The notes under the pieces were generated by a model. That model worked only from the letters and a program-made list of their open reading frames with translations, searched no databases and was not told the origin of the DNA. Of a stretch of 64,000 nucleotides of DNA, positions 46,791 through 58,778 are shown piece by piece (positions within the stretch are counted from its first letter, which is position 1; every line of letters starts with the position of its first letter). The DNA is from Klebsormidium nitens (lineage: Eukaryota; Streptophyta; Klebsormidiophyceae; Klebsormidiales; Klebsormidiaceae), in assembly GCA_000708835.1 (NCBI GenBank), contig DF237332.1, positions 26,461 to 90,460 of the forward strand, given 5' to 3'. The translations under genes and the position numbers were made by a program.

Positions 46791-48355
46791 CTAAGTTCGT
46801 TGCCTTTTTACTGGTGGTTCTGTGGTCTCACTTACATATGTCCTCGCATTGAGTGCCACACCCACAAGGAGCTCGCGCACTTGACCAGGCAGATCCAACC
46901 ATTCCCGTCGTTGTCTCAGCATGTTTCTCAAGAGCCGCCCGCACGGCACGGACTCGGGTTCAAAGCGATCGTGCATCGCAATCATTTCTAGACATCTCAA
47001 GCTAGACTCATCTTCGCAAAGCTCTTCCGAGTTACACGAGGAGATCATCACCCGCGAGTAGCAAGCCCCCTGGTCCATCAAGACCTTGCAACAGTTTTCT
47101 GCTCCACATTGTACGGCCCAATCGAGCGCTGTTTCCTCACTTATCGCAAGATCTATATCTGCCCCACTTTTCACCAAGACCGCGCATGTCTTAGCCCTGT
47201 CCCATCGGACGGCTTCCATGAGCGCCGTCCTTTCATTCGCAATCTGGTCCACATCTGCCCCTTTCCTCACAAGCCACTCGCACATCTCGGCCTTGTCTTC
47301 CTCCGCCGCGTGTATGAGTGCAGTCGCCCCTCCGAGCACAGCATTCACATCTGCACCATGCTCCAACAAGACCGCGCAGACTTCCGTGTGCCCCAACGCT
47401 GCCGCCAGCATGAGTGCGGTCCTTCCAAACGTCTCATCGTCTACCTCTGCACCAGCTTCGAGCAGCACCTTACATGTTACAGGGTCCCCTCTGCTCGCAG
47501 CGAATCCAAGCGCGGTCACATGCCCCCGACATCTTCCTCCATCCATCATGCCCTTGCACGGCAGTGCAAGATTCACTTCTGCCCCGTTCGCGAGAAGCAT
47601 TTCGCAGATCTTGACCTTACCACCCCTCGCCGCAACCATGAGCGCACTCCACCCGCCAGCCACCAAGTCGACATCCGCGCCCTTTTGCAACAGCACGCCG
47701 CACACCTTCTCGTCGCCGGAATAGCATGCCATCATGAGAACCGTGTGGCCGCCCTCCTCGTGGTTCACATCTGCTCCGCCATCTATCAACAGTTCGCAGA
47801 TCTCCGCATGCCCCGACAGGGCTGCCTGCCAGAGCAGCGGTTTCCCGTGCCCACCGTTCGCGTCTGCGCCATGTGCTAGGAGCACTCTACAAGTGGCTTC
47901 CTGGTCGCAAGCGACAGCTCGCTCAAGCGCGAATTGTGCATCTGCTCCAAATGTTGCATCCGTTCCAGATTTTGCATCTGCCCCGTGTTCTAGGAGCAAC
48001 TTGCACACTTCAGGATGCCCGAAAAGCCGGCAGCTCGCTGGAGCGCGCTCCATCCGTTTACCGCCGGACCCATATCCGCACCATGCTCTAGAAGCAAGCT
48101 GCAAATGTTTGCATGCCCCGAAGCAGCCGCCCGAAGAAGTGCAGTCCCTCCGTTTGCTGTTATGCAATTTACTGGAGCCCCATGCTCCAAGAGCAATTTG
48201 CAAACTCCTAAATGGCCGGAAGACGCAGCACATTGGAGGGCGGTCCACCCGTCGATGTTATACTTCACATCAGCATCCCCCGTGTCCAGGATCTGCTTGC
48301 ATTCTGCCTCGAACCGGCTGGCGGCGCCCCGCACGAGAAGGGCGGAGAGGCCCAT
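46791..48355 (-). pseudogene. Ankyrin-repeat protein with one frameshift
   Basis: Start ATG at 48355 (MGLSALLVRG) and stop at 46791; apparently intronless apart from a possible 5' intron ending just before the ATG. About twelve ankyrin repeats follow one another with the canonical core, for example DGWTALQCAASSGHLGVCKL, then LLEHGAPVN, and GRTALMLAAALGHTEVCAVL, then LEHGADVN. Within repeat three, near 48013-48028, the frame must shift by one base (SALQRAAGFSG to HPEVCKLLLEHGAD), consistent with loss of one C from GGCCAT. Everything downstream is intact, including a non-ankyrin C-terminus with WLDLPGQVRELLVGVALN and a basic PVKRQRT end. Such proteins bind other proteins; the partner is unknown. 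Either a very young pseudogene, a polymorphism or a sequence error. Confidence 0.8.
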
Positions 48356-48771
48356 CCCTGAACGCCCAAAGAAAGATTTCAAACCTGTTCAAGGGAGAGC
48401 CTAGAGGGAACTTGAAGTTGAAGCTGCAGAATCTTGAACGGACAAGTTGCATGATCTAGCGAGGAATGTTGATTCTTGGGTGATCCCCTTCGCTTACGTC
48501 GGATCACCAGCCTGGGACGGTGGGAATGGTCCATTGGCTGGCAACCATTAGCAGACGGCTCCAAGGGACCGGCATGAATGTCCTACTCTTTCCGCCCGAT
48601 TCGAAAACCGGCAATCTGCCGTACGTCAACTAGAGCGTCGGCGTATCACCAATTTCTTTGCCTGCTTGTGCTTGCTCAGCCTGGCAGCCTCAGCTGGCAG
48701 CGTGCTCGGGCAAAAACTGCTCAACTCTGAGAGACGAACGAAGGAGCTGCAGCTTGCAAAAGCGGGCAACC
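48356..48771. other. Divergent promoter region of ankyrin and sphingomyelinase-like genes
   Basis: Only about 416 bp separate the two start codons. The end nearest the ankyrin gene reads TTTCTTTGGGCGTTCAG on the minus strand, which could be a splice acceptor of a 5'-UTR intron. No other feature is seen. Confidence 0.45.
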
Positions 48772-51700
48772 ATGCCTTGTCATAAAGTTTTTCTTCTGCC
48801 CCTGCTCATTGTGACACATCTTACAGTCCCTGCGCTTGCGCTGATTGTCAAACATCCTGTCAGCCAGCTACAATCTGCTCAGATTCCTTCCCGGCACAAT
48901 TTGGACAATAGTCAGGTGCCTCCAAATGCAGGGGACTTGGGAGCGTTCAACCTGGAGTGTTTCTTCTGCAAACGGGCGGTGAACAAGTACCGGGCGCGCG
49001 TTGAAAAGGGAACGGACGCTGCCGAGCAGGCGATTGGCGGGCTATGCAAAGAACTGAAGCTGCAAAAGGACGATGTGGTGAGGCGGCCCCTCCCCGTCAG
49101 AAGATACAATCTCCCCAATCAGCAGACAGCAGACCCCATGTAAAGCTTCAAAGGCTTGTCCTCAAACAGATTCGCGTAACGCAATCGAAGGAGATGAGAA
49201 TTACAGAACGGATTCCCTCACACAAGCCACTGTTGGTCCAACTTTGATCGTCCCCACTGCGATGGCATCATGCAAGAGTTTGGCCCCGAAGTCATCACAT
49301 GCTCGCCCGCCACCTGCTTGACTTTCCACTATGATTTCCCCAACATCTTCCCCTACCTTTTTCAACCCCGTTTTTCAACCCGGCGGAATCATGGTCACCT
49401 TCATCCTCTGCAGTGCGATGGCATCGTGCAAGAGTTTGGCCCGGAGGTGATCACCGTGCTCGCCCGCCGCCTGCTCGACCCCCACCATGTGTGCGCTGAA
49501 GTCTTCCACTACTGCCCACGTAATTCGGGGCGAGCTCCGACCGAGATACCCTGCAATGCCACCCTTTCTTGGGGGGCCCTGCGGGGACTGGTGTCTCAAT
49601 CTGAAAAGGGGTTGGCTTTGTTGAGAGAGCTGGGCTCAGGAGAAGTGTGCGCTGAAGATCAGTGGGGTGGCGGGAAAGTATCAGAGATGGGGAGCGTAAT
49701 GGGCAAAGGGGGCGAGTGTGTGACGTCAAGAAGTGGAAGCGAGAGTGTTCGAAGAGGCAAAACGGAAGATGCACTAAGAGTGAGTGATGAAGGCGAGGCT
49801 AGTACAGAGGATAGTGATGGGCGTGGGGGCGACCGCAGGATACGAAGGCCAGGAGAAAGTCTGGACGTCCAATATAGGGAAAGGACGTCCGAAACCGTCC
49901 AGCAACGGAAGCGGTCCAGCCACGAGGGCGAGAGCGTGTCTGTGGAACAGCAGGAACAAGCCCTGGGACACTTTCTGCAGTTGACAGATATTCACCTGGA
50001 TTTGGAGTATGTGGAAGGCTCGGAGGTGGGCTTCCCCAACAAATCTTTGCTTTCTTTGTTGTCAAGCTTCCATTCGTTTGTATGCCTGTTGCCTTGAGCA
50101 ATGGTGGCAATCTTATATTTGAACTCAACCCGTGCTATATTGTCTTTTATGCATGATCAGAAGAAAGCGACACAAACCTCCTCTGCAGGGATTCCTCAGT
50201 AGACTCGACGCAGTCCGATATGCACGTCGGTGGTCACGTTAGCGAAAGGACCAGTACGTCATGTATAGAACGCGGTATTCTCATAATCAGAACACAAGCT
50301 TACGAACGTCTCCTTGCCATGTACCAATACAAGATTCTCAATACTCCAAAAGTCCTTTCCTCAATAGTTCCAGAATTTCTTGGCCCTTGTCCATCTCTTC
50401 AAAAGTCAACCCCTTTCTCTGCTTGCCAGCTGGCATGTTTTCCATATAAACCTCTTTCCGTGCCTGCCAGGTGGCGTGCGGACGGCCGCTCTGCTGTCGA
50501 AAGGAGGACGGTCCGGCGGCGTCCAACACGTCCGCAGCAGGGCCTTTTGGCGACTACCGCTGCGATGCTGCGCCCGCGTTGTTCGACTCCCTCGCAATGT
50601 TCATCGGGAGCTCGAAGGAGCTTCCGAAGCTAGACTTTGCGGTCTTCACCGGGGACGTGCCTCCGCACGACGTCTGGGAAGGTGAGACGCTTCCGCAAGC
50701 GCTTGTGGGTTGTGTATGACAATTTGTGATTTGGAAAGTTGAGGGATCTGGTCTCCCTGGGGATTTTCGACCTTGGGGATCTGCTACTTGGGGGGGAGCT
50801 TAGAGGCTTTGTGTGATCTCTTTCTGGGTCAGTAGGTGGAATGTTGGGTCAGCGATTTGACCACGTTGGAGATGGGGACTTTATCTTTTGATGCCTCAGA
50901 GGTGCCTAGTTGCCGTTTTGACGTGTCAGCTTCTGGGTGCGAGATTGAAGGGCTTCCAGCTCTTAAGTCTCAGGGGCTTCTTTCATTGGTGAGAGATTTC
51001 CTTTGATCAAGTGGAAAGCTCCCCAAATGGAGAGACTCCGGAACGTTCTCAGCTGTACTCTGAGACGTTTGTAAAATGAAGGGGACCAAGATTGGTCTTT
51101 CATCTTCAGAAGCTGATTGATACGACTCTAGCCCCCGACTGTGCACATGAGTAGAGACGTAACGGATGGCGTAAAACATATAGGCTACCCCTGCAGAGTC
51201 CCGGGTGAAGACGCTGGCGGCCATGGAGACCGTATACGACAGGCTGGCGGTCGCCCTCAAGGGCGTGCCTCTGTACCCAGTTCTGGGGAACCATGCTGGC
51301 GTTCCGGTAGATTCGGTGAGGCGGTTTTGGTGCTTCCGGCCTGCCCAAAAGCGCAGGAGCTTCTGCCTTTCTGGACCTTCAGAGCTTGTCGAAGAGACTC
51401 GTTTGGCGACCGTCCGGTTTCTGAAGTAAGGATGTCTGGGACGCCCGGCGGTCGAAGGTCAAGGCAGTGTTGGAATGAGCAAGTCTCCAGGAAATGGATT
51501 TCCAAGACATAGGTTGCGGCGAGAAAAGCGTTCGTTTTAGGGATCGGAAGGCCTTCGAATCCGCACTTGCTTCAGCAATAATAATTGCAAAGACTCTCAG
51601 GCGCTGAAAAGGCGTCAACTTTCCTGCCTGCAGGCTAGTCCGCAAAGACTGGTCTTAGCACAAGCCACCAAAGACTGCCGTCACCTTGGGGTGTCAATCA

Positions 51701-54368
51701 CCTCGTAATTTCGCCCTCCTTTCCGCTTCTTCTTGTGTCTGCAAATCTGGACGGAAAGCAGATCAGGGGGTTCCTTTCTGCAGTTCCCGGACCCCCCCGC
51801 CCAGAGCTGGCTGATGGACGCCAGCTGGCGCCTCTGGAAGCGGTGGCTGCCGGCGGACGCGGAGGTGACCGTCCGAAAAGGGGGCTACTATACGCTATTG
51901 CACGAGCCGGGCCTGCGGATTGTGGGCCTCAATACGCAGTGAGCAGATTCTTCTGCTAAAAAAAAGTGCGATTCTGGAGCGAGATCACGCAAGAGAACTT
52001 TTGCTTCTCCAACTGCCATTTGTCGGCCCATCTGGAGCGACGTCTGGTCTTCTGATGATCGAGGCGGCTGGAAAGGAATCGCGTCCGCAAGCACGGCTTC
52101 TTTTTCTCGACTTTCCGACTTTTGACGGCAACTGGTCAACGTCTCGAAGTGCGATGTCTTTCGCTAATTCTTACGACGTCGTTTCGAAAGCAACGAAACC
52201 CCTGTGAGCCATCGCCGCAGACCTTTTTCCGCCGCCAAGCCCGGGTACAGAAAGACCGTCAGCAGAGGCGTTGAACTGACGTCAACCGCATTCTGGGCAG
52301 GTACTGCGACACGTTCAACTTCTGGCTGCTCGCGCACACGTCCGAGCCGGACCCCGCCGGACAGCTGGAGTGGCTGCTGCGCGTGCTTGCGGACGCTGAA
52401 GCCGCGTCCGAACGTGTGATCATCCTGGTAAGCGGCCGGAACTTCTTTTACTGTCTTTGTTCATCTTCTTTCGTTCGCTGCGGGGAATGGCCAGAGTTTT
52501 GGAGTCTTGGGGGAACGCTTGGATTTGTAAAGGGCGCTCGGTTAGGCTTCTTGACCGTTTCCAAAGCCCACCACATCTTCGAATGAGGGCTAGAGCTTTA
52601 GAGTAGACTTGGTGAGTTTCTGCGGCGACCTTGTAGGAATCAGGCAAGCTCAATTGGTGCTGCTATCCGTGCAAACGTCCCAAAGTCGGGGGCGGGTTCG
52701 CAGAAAGTCACACGTTGAGGAACTCAATGAGCGACGAGTCGCGCTTTCCGCACTCTGCATATGTAACCCGGTTGCAGACTCCTCTTCATGACGTTACCCG
52801 TGACGTCACCTGCTCTGCTCGCGCAGGGCCACATCCCGATTGGCGCCGACGCGTGCTACGTCAGCTACAGCCAGCGGTACTCGCTCATCTTGGACCGGTT
52901 CCGGAACACGGTGTCCGCACAGATCTTCGGACACACGCACTCGGACAGCTTCAAGCTGTACTATGACGCCGCGACGCTCACAGGTGACGTCAGCGCGTTA
53001 CTTTTCCGTTCTTTCTGGCTCCTTTTCCGTTCGCTTTCCGTTGGCGGGCACACGGCGGCGGCAGGCCGTCAATCGGAGTCCGTACGGGGACGTCCTGACA
53101 AGTAGAGTTCTGCAAAGATTTTGAGAATCGCTGTTTTCCCGAAGCTCATGCTGGCGTAGCAAATTTCTGCGAAGGATTCGATCTCTTTCCCGTCTTTCGG
53201 ATTGTCCAGACACTTGCCTTGTGCTTCACAGACTCCTTCCATGGATGCTAGCAGCTTAGTTGACCGAAGTACCCTCGTAGGCTTTCGTTTTTCTTCGCCC
53301 ACCTTTGCGCTCGTCTTGTGATAATGTCACTTGAATACGCACGGCTTACGTAAGTTCCTGACTTGACGCTGCAGACCCCATCGCGGTCGGTCTTGTGTCC
53401 CCTTCCGTCACCCCCTACACCGGCCGGAATCCGTCCTTCCGTGTGTTCGACTACCGCCGGCCCATCCACGGAACGGCCGCCAACGCGATCCTCGACGACT
53501 ACAAGCAGTACATGTAAGCGCTCCGTCCTTCTCTTCTTGTCAAAACAGAGCTTGTCCGTAGGAACCGTGGGCGGTTTCCTGCGTTGAAGCATACCGTGGG
53601 AACACGTTGCTGCGTGCTGACTGGCCGAGAGGATTTCGTTTAAGGACTTCTCCCGGCTTATTTTGTTTCTCACCCGCCTCAGAAGCCGGCATAGGGCTCG
53701 GACTCTGATTTTGCAACTCGGCGTATCCTGGTCGTCGTTTTACCCAATTATTATTTGGCATAATCCAGAATGTTGGCATCCCGCCTCACACGGTTGGAAA
53801 CTTTTCGACGGACGCTGTCTATCGCATCGTGATTGTCTTTTTGTTCGCCCATTTTTCTTTCATAGCTGTCACTTGCCGGCAGGCCCGTACCACGGCCAGG
53901 TGCGAATTGAGGGGACACGGTTCGCCACCGCGACAAGCGGCGTGGGAAATCTGCCATGACGTATAACAGTTGCAAATGTTCGAGAGAGCAAGGTCCCATA
54001 TCTGCCCTTGCTAATGACTCCGTTTCCGCTTTTCCAGTTTCGACCTCGACTCCGCCAACCACGACCGGAACGGCTCCCTCTGGACGCTCGAGTACGGCGC
54101 CCGCTCAGCCTACAACCTGCCTTCCATGTCGCCCAAAAGCTGGCACGCTCTGCTGCAGCGGCTGGAGAGCGAGCCCGGGCTCCTGGGGGCGTATTTACAC
54201 CGCCGCGCGGCCGGACGGCCGTGGACGTGCGACGCGGAGTGTGAAAAAGCGCTCTTGTGCGACGTCAAGTCGCAGACGTTTGCGCTGTATCAGGAGTGCG
54301 TCGGTGGGAAGATTGGGAGCTTTAGCGCGGCGCTCAAGATCTTATTGAATATGCTACTCAAATGTTGA
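48772..54368 (+). CDS. Acid sphingomyelinase-like phosphodiesterase
   Basis: Nine exons join in phase: 48772-49077, 49414-50025, 50471-50681, 51197-51315, 51784-51938, 52301-52427, 52827-52983, 53375-53513 and 54038-54368, giving about 718 residues. Order: signal peptide (FLLPLLIVTHLTVPALAL), saposin-B domain (CFFCKRAVNKYRARVEKGTD and CDGIVQEFGPEVITVLA to CAEVFHYC), an insert of about 150 residues, then a metallophosphatase domain. All seven metal ligands of the family are visible: D294/H296 (TDIH), D368 (FTGDVPPHDVW), N408 (LGNH), H512 (GHIPIG) and H546/H548 (FGHTHSD). CGRPLCCR, LNTQYCDTFNFWLL and NHDRNGSLWTLEYGARSAYN also fit. It should hydrolyse sphingomyelin or a related phosphodiester in the secretory or lytic pathway. 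The insert (residues about 137-283) is charged and disordered. After GNH the usual Glu is Ala (GNHAG). Confidence 0.93.
49258..49345 (+). repeat. Decayed copy of sphingomyelinase-like exon 2 start
   Basis: The copy repeats TGCGATGGCATCATGCAAGA, GTTTGGCCCCGAAGT and the following CTCGCCCGCC segment, 156 bp upstream of the real exon 2 start at 49414. The acceptor CTGCAG has decayed to CCCCAC, and a base is missing after ATCAC, so it should be spliced out. Confidence 0.9.
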
Positions 54369-55238
54369 GGGTTTCGGATTTCGATGAAGTGAGGGACTGA
54401 CGGTCACGTACACTAAGCTGCACGCACATGCGACGATTTTGTATATGTTGATTGAAGAAGACAAGAGAGCTTCCTTTTCATGGAGCTGACAGAGAGCTCG
54501 CAAAGCACGTACTGCGCAAATTCTTGATCGTAGGCTTTCCCGATTACCCTGTAATCCCGATTATGTCGGCCGAACTAATATCAAGATCGTTTGAGATCTT
54601 TCTATGCATGCATATCACGACTTATAATCGCGGTGCTTGATCTTAGCGCCACAATCAGGACTCAATATGTCCATCGATTGTCCAGGCCCACGGAGACTTG
54701 TCAAGCTGCTTCACGATGCTTTGATCGATGACCAGCTTCAATCTCACGTTGCAATCTAGGATACTATAACTTAGTGACCGCAGACAAACGGTCGACTACA
54801 CGTGGCTAGACGGTGCGCCCACAGCATGTGCAATTGCCATGAAGTGCACGACAGCTTCAGGCTTGTATCGTCGGAACGCTTTACAAAACATGCATATAGG
54901 CCACGACAAGCGCACTGTACAATCGTACTCTGTGTACTGGGTCATGCTGGCCAGGAATATAAGGGAACTGCACATGTGAGAGGCCGGAGCTCCTATAAGG
55001 TTCTAATTAGTTTCAATGTAAACGCTGGTGGTGAGAATACTGACCGCGAAGAAGCTAGGTGTAGTCTGCTATTTCGTTTAGCAGTATCTGATCAACGTCG
55101 AAACTAATTTGCAAGGGCCAAGTCCGTTCCAGTCGGCTTTGGAGGACACCTGTGCACAGGCGCGAAGAGATTAAACTTGATTTATTTGCTTTCGAGAGTA
55201 CCAAAGAATTTATCAAAAGATCGTGTCCAATTTGCTCA
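54369..55238. other. Intergenic region between convergent genes
   Basis: No gene, repeat or RNA is recognised; short open frames at 54452-54640 and 54802-55107 are featureless. It holds the 3' flanks of the sphingomyelinase-like (+) and F-box (-) genes. Confidence 0.5.
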
Positions 55239-56246
55239 TCAAAAAGAGAAAACCTTCGACTTCTTGTACTTCGAGGCAATCCAAGCTACTCCAACTAGCA
55301 ACGAGATTGTCAGCGCTACCGTCGGGGTAGCCCATGCAAGCGCTTCGCTGATCTGTTCACTCACGACCACGAAAGTAGACTTCTGAAGGTCGCATTCCGC
55401 TGTTTTGGTGCGGGGCTCTTGAGATATAACAAAGGCCCTCCCTCCGCATCCCGGAGGTTCGTATCCAACGTCTGTACACAAGCTTGCGTCGAGGAGCAAA
55501 GTCCACGGCTTCCCCTCTATCGACAACACCCGTCCCGGACGCCTGTTGATGGGTGCGAGGAAAGCGTAGGTCTCGGTTGTAATGCCCGCGCATTCGCTTC
55601 CTGAGAGCGAACCATCCAAAGCTATTAAATGCGCCCACCACTCAACCAAAGCCCGTTTTGTGGTGCCAATTGCCCAGCCAGCAGCTTGAGCAGTCTCAAA
55701 TCGTACGGTGACGCGTGTAGGCTCGACGAACGGTTCGTTCGGAAGGATGGTCGTTGCATTTTGCAAGGCCGATCCGTGCCAAGGGGTGTGAGCGCTCCAG
55801 CCCAAGAGTCTTCCCTTCAACCTGCAGATGATTAGGTAATGCGCCACGTGGTCTTCATGCTCTCTGGAGGGTGCGCGATCACTGAAAGCGCCGAATTTTA
55901 ACCTCCTCCGAAACCGGGTTTGTTCAAGACCTGACCAACTTGGCTTCAATTTCGACGTCTTGTGTCTGGATCTGACCACCGCTAGCTGCGCATACCCGCC
56001 TAGCGACGCGACCTCAGCGTCTAGTTCAGCCTCCAAAAGTCCAATTGCGTTTTGTTCATCCTGCTCAAAGGAAAGAGCCTCACCCCCCTCTGGGGCAAGG
56101 AAAGCCGCCTTCCAGATGTGTTTGTTATCCTTCACCAACCGGAGCAAGGACTTGCAGGCAAACGCGGCGCGCGCAAGCGAGGGGGGGTCCTGCGCCGCCA
56201 GTCTTAGAATAACGCACACAAGCAGCTCACTCGGAAGGCGCTCCAT
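55239..56246 (-). CDS. F-box protein with C-terminal membrane anchor
   Basis: A single-exon frame of 335 residues from ATG 56246. The N-terminus is a clear F-box: MERLPSELLVCVILRLAAQD, then ARAAFACKSLLRLV and HIWKAAFL. F-box proteins dock substrates onto SKP1-CUL1 ubiquitin ligases. The middle has no repeats of the kelch, LRR or WD type; it has blocks LGGYAQLAVVRSRHKTSK, LLGWSAHTPWHGS and TTETYAFLAPI shared with the paralog at 57772-58778. The C-terminus is a hydrophobic helix (TVALTISLLVGVAWIASKY) followed by KKSKVFSF, which looks like a tail anchor placing the protein on a membrane facing the cytosol. A GC-rich, NotI-like block upstream (56465-56600) may be its promoter. An upstream extension of the frame exists but starts outside the F-box and is less likely. 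Confidence 0.88.
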   Translation of the reverse strand: MERLPSELLVCVILRLAAQDPPSLARAAFACKSLLRLVKDNKHIWKAAFLAPEGGEALSFEQDEQNAIGLLEAELDAEVASLGGYAQLAVVRSRHKTSKLKPSWSGLEQTRFRRRLKFGAFSDRAPSREHEDHVAHYLIICRLKGRLLGWSAHTPWHGSALQNATTILPNEPFVEPTRVTVRFETAQAAGWAIGTTKRALVEWWAHLIALDGSLSGSECAGITTETYAFLAPINRRPGRVLSIEGKPWTLLLDASLCTDVGYEPPGCGGRAFVISQEPRTKTAECDLQKSTFVVVSEQISEALAWATPTVALTISLLVGVAWIASKYKKSKVFSF

Positions 56247-56738
56247 TGCCGAACTACGATATTGTGGAGAACCTGCAGGCCGCGGTCGATAGAGGCAATC
56301 TGAAAGAGGCAGCGTTTGAGTTTGCCGGGTTGGTTGTCCCGTGAACAAAAACCGAGGACGTTGCACCTTAGACTCCAGCTTGAGAGTCCAGCCACCCTGA
56401 CTAGTGCGATGGCCAGGATCTCGAGTTGCAGCAACCGCTCCGCGCAGATTCTTTCACCGGCGCTTTGAGGCGGTCCGCGGCCGCGACACTGCGCGTTAAG
56501 GCGGCCGCTGCGCGACATCGATCGACATCGAGCCCTAAGTGCCGGCCGCGCTGCCCGGCCGCCATCGTGACCGCCGCGCGGGCCTGGCGCGACTTCAAGC
56601 GCGCTGCCGCGTACCCACTATTGGGTTTTACGCTCTGATCGAACGGCGATTTGCTAGATAGCCTTTGTTTTTTGAACAAACGGTTTCACGTTTATCGTCT
56701 GGGACACCTGCAACTTTGCCTCACATAAGCTCATACCA

Positions 56739-56870
56739 ATAGATGATCGCCTTCCGAGCGAGCTAGTTGCCCACATTCTGCAGAATCTGGCACCAATCTG
56801 GCACTGCACGTACGGCCCGTTCTCGTTTCTGCGCGCCACGTTCGCTTGCAAGTCCTTCGCCGTCGTTTGA
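56739..56870 (+). pseudogene. F-box fragment between the two F-box paralogs
   Basis: On the plus strand, opposite to its neighbours, the frame reads DDRLPSELVAHILQNLAPIW, then GPFSFLRATFACKSFAVV and a TGA. This is the F-box start shared by both flanking paralogs, with an insertion (IWHCTYG) in the loop. No ATG precedes it in frame and no downstream homology follows. It is either a relic of a third, inverted copy or an unrecognised exon. Confidence 0.7.
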
Positions 56871-57771
56871 ATCCGTTGCTGCTACATCTTTCGCACAGTT
56901 CAAGCGTACGCAAACTTTCGGACAAAAGAGAGGTGCAAACACTAAGTTCCAATCAGCACGACGCGCCATATAACAATCAGACACAGTCGATCCCACAGTA
57001 TGTATCCTAAGCAAGTGCCGGGACGTTGCACCCCGCATGCGAAAGGATTAACGATGTAAGAAGGCGCCGCGGAATCCGGCCTCGAAGGCCGCCGATCACC
57101 AGGCAATCAAACGGCTGTGCGAACATGAAATCTCCCTGTGAACATGGCGTCTCGCCCATGACTTCGAGCTAAGTATTTTGAACTCCATGGAAGCAATGCC
57201 TTTGCCTTCCTGATTGCGAAAGGCCACCCTGCCTGCAATTGGGACACGTACACATATTATGCATTCACTAATCGGCTTACGATCACACAGATGGGAGGCC
57301 CTCGCCACATCAAAATAACAAGATCTGCCACAGTACTTCATGTGTCGCCGATTGATTGTGTCTGCGTTTGCAGCGCATCAATACTGAGTGAGATGTATCA
57401 CAACTATGAGCAACGGCTACAATTGATACGAGCAGAGAGGAAGGTGTTCGTAACATACATGTCTTGGGATGGGTTCCTCGCTGTTACGCAAAATGTGAGG
57501 GGATTTCAGAGGTACAGTACTTGTTCCTACTTAAACATGGTATGTTTGGTGGCGGATTCGTTTTGACATATAATACGTGCCACCACCGAAAGTAGCAAGA
57601 CATCAGGACCTGTCTGCAAGAACCATTTGCGCACCTATTCTTTAATGACACACAAACACGAACACTGAACAGAACCATTCCCGCAAAAAGATGCTGATCA
57701 AACATCAAACATCATGATCAAACAGCCCAAGAGTATTATCGACCAGCCGTAAGCTATCCGAGGGTCAAGTT
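56871..57771. other. Intergenic region, no gene seen
   Basis: Only short featureless frames occur here (for example 57291-57566). It is the 3' flank of the second F-box copy. Confidence 0.5.
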
Positions 57772-58778
57772 TCATTTTCCAGGCCGCCCAAACCACTGCG
57801 TCAAGTAGCTAAGTCTCGCTAACCCCGTGGTAAACCATGCACGCCAGCTTTGGCTGCCAGCAGGCTCATCAGTAGTGGACATCTGGAGGCCGCTTTGAGC
57901 TGATTCGGTGCGGAATTCCTGCGAAACAATAAAGACTCTGCCTTCGCATTCCGGAGGTTTGTATCCGACTTCTTCGAACAAACTTTTGTCAAGTGTCCAA
58001 ATCCAGCGCTTCCCCTCAATCGACGACACCCGTCGCGGGCACTCGATAAGGGGTTCGAGAAAAGCGTAAGTCTCTGTCGTGATGTCTGTGTCACCTGCGC
58101 GTCTGCTCCCCGCGCGCGCGCTATCATGCAAAGCTCTTACTTCCGCCCACCTCTTAATCAGAACCCTTTGCGACGTGATGCCTTTGCTTAGGCGAGAAGG
58201 CGCTTCGGGGTCGAAAAGCCTACAAACATGAGTGAAGGCCTCCGCCTGAATGGTTTGCTTAGGATAGTTTTAACATCCCTCATTGGCGATCCCTGCCGAG
58301 GGGTCTGAGCTCTCCAGCCCAGGATTCCTCCCCTCAGCCTATAGATGACCAAGAAACGAGCCACGTGGGCATTTTTGAAGTCTCCCATCTTCCAACTAGA
58401 GGACGCGCGGTTCCCAGAATCACCATTGCTGCTGAGCCGGTTTTGTTCAACATCAAACCAGCCTGGCTCTTTCGACGTCCTGTGTCTATATTTTACCAGA
58501 ACTAGCTGTGCATATCCCCCCAGCGAAACGACTTCTTCGTCTAGTTCAGCGTTGCCTTCAACTTTCAGATAATCGACTCCTTTTTGTTCACCCTGCTCGG
58601 AGACAAACGCATCACCTGGCTCTGGAGCAAGGAAAGCTGTCTTCCAGACGTCTTGGTTTTCCCTGACTAAGCGAAGCCAGGACTTGCAGGCGCACGTGGC
58701 GCGCAGAAGGGAGAGAGGGTCCTGCACCGCCAATCTTAGCAGAATGCACACAACCAACTCGCTCGGAAGGCGCCCCAT
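57772..58778 (-). pseudogene. Second F-box paralog, frameshifted
   Basis: Start ATG 58778 (MGRLPSELVVCILLRLAVQD) with a good F-box and the family blocks LGGYAQLVLVKYRHRTSK and ILGWRAQTPRQGS. The first frame stops at 58188. The homologous sequence continues one base out of frame from about 58260 (EAFTHVCRLF, KGITSQRVLIKRW) and runs to a stop at 57772 (TTETYAFLEPLIECPRRVSS, EVGYKPPECEGRVFIVSQE). So a single net one-base loss near 58255-58266 separates two otherwise intact halves. The paralog's hydrophobic tail is replaced by SWRAWFTTGLARLSYLTQWF, a weaker, more polar helix. A GC-rich block at 58895-58980 lies upstream. It is a tandem duplicate of 55239-56246 that is decaying or is mis-sequenced. 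Confidence 0.82.

Noticed and set aside
47086..48459. Long plus-strand open frames rich in Ser, Ala, Cys and Pro
   Set aside because: They are the complement of the ankyrin repeats and show the same 33-residue period only because the coding strand does.
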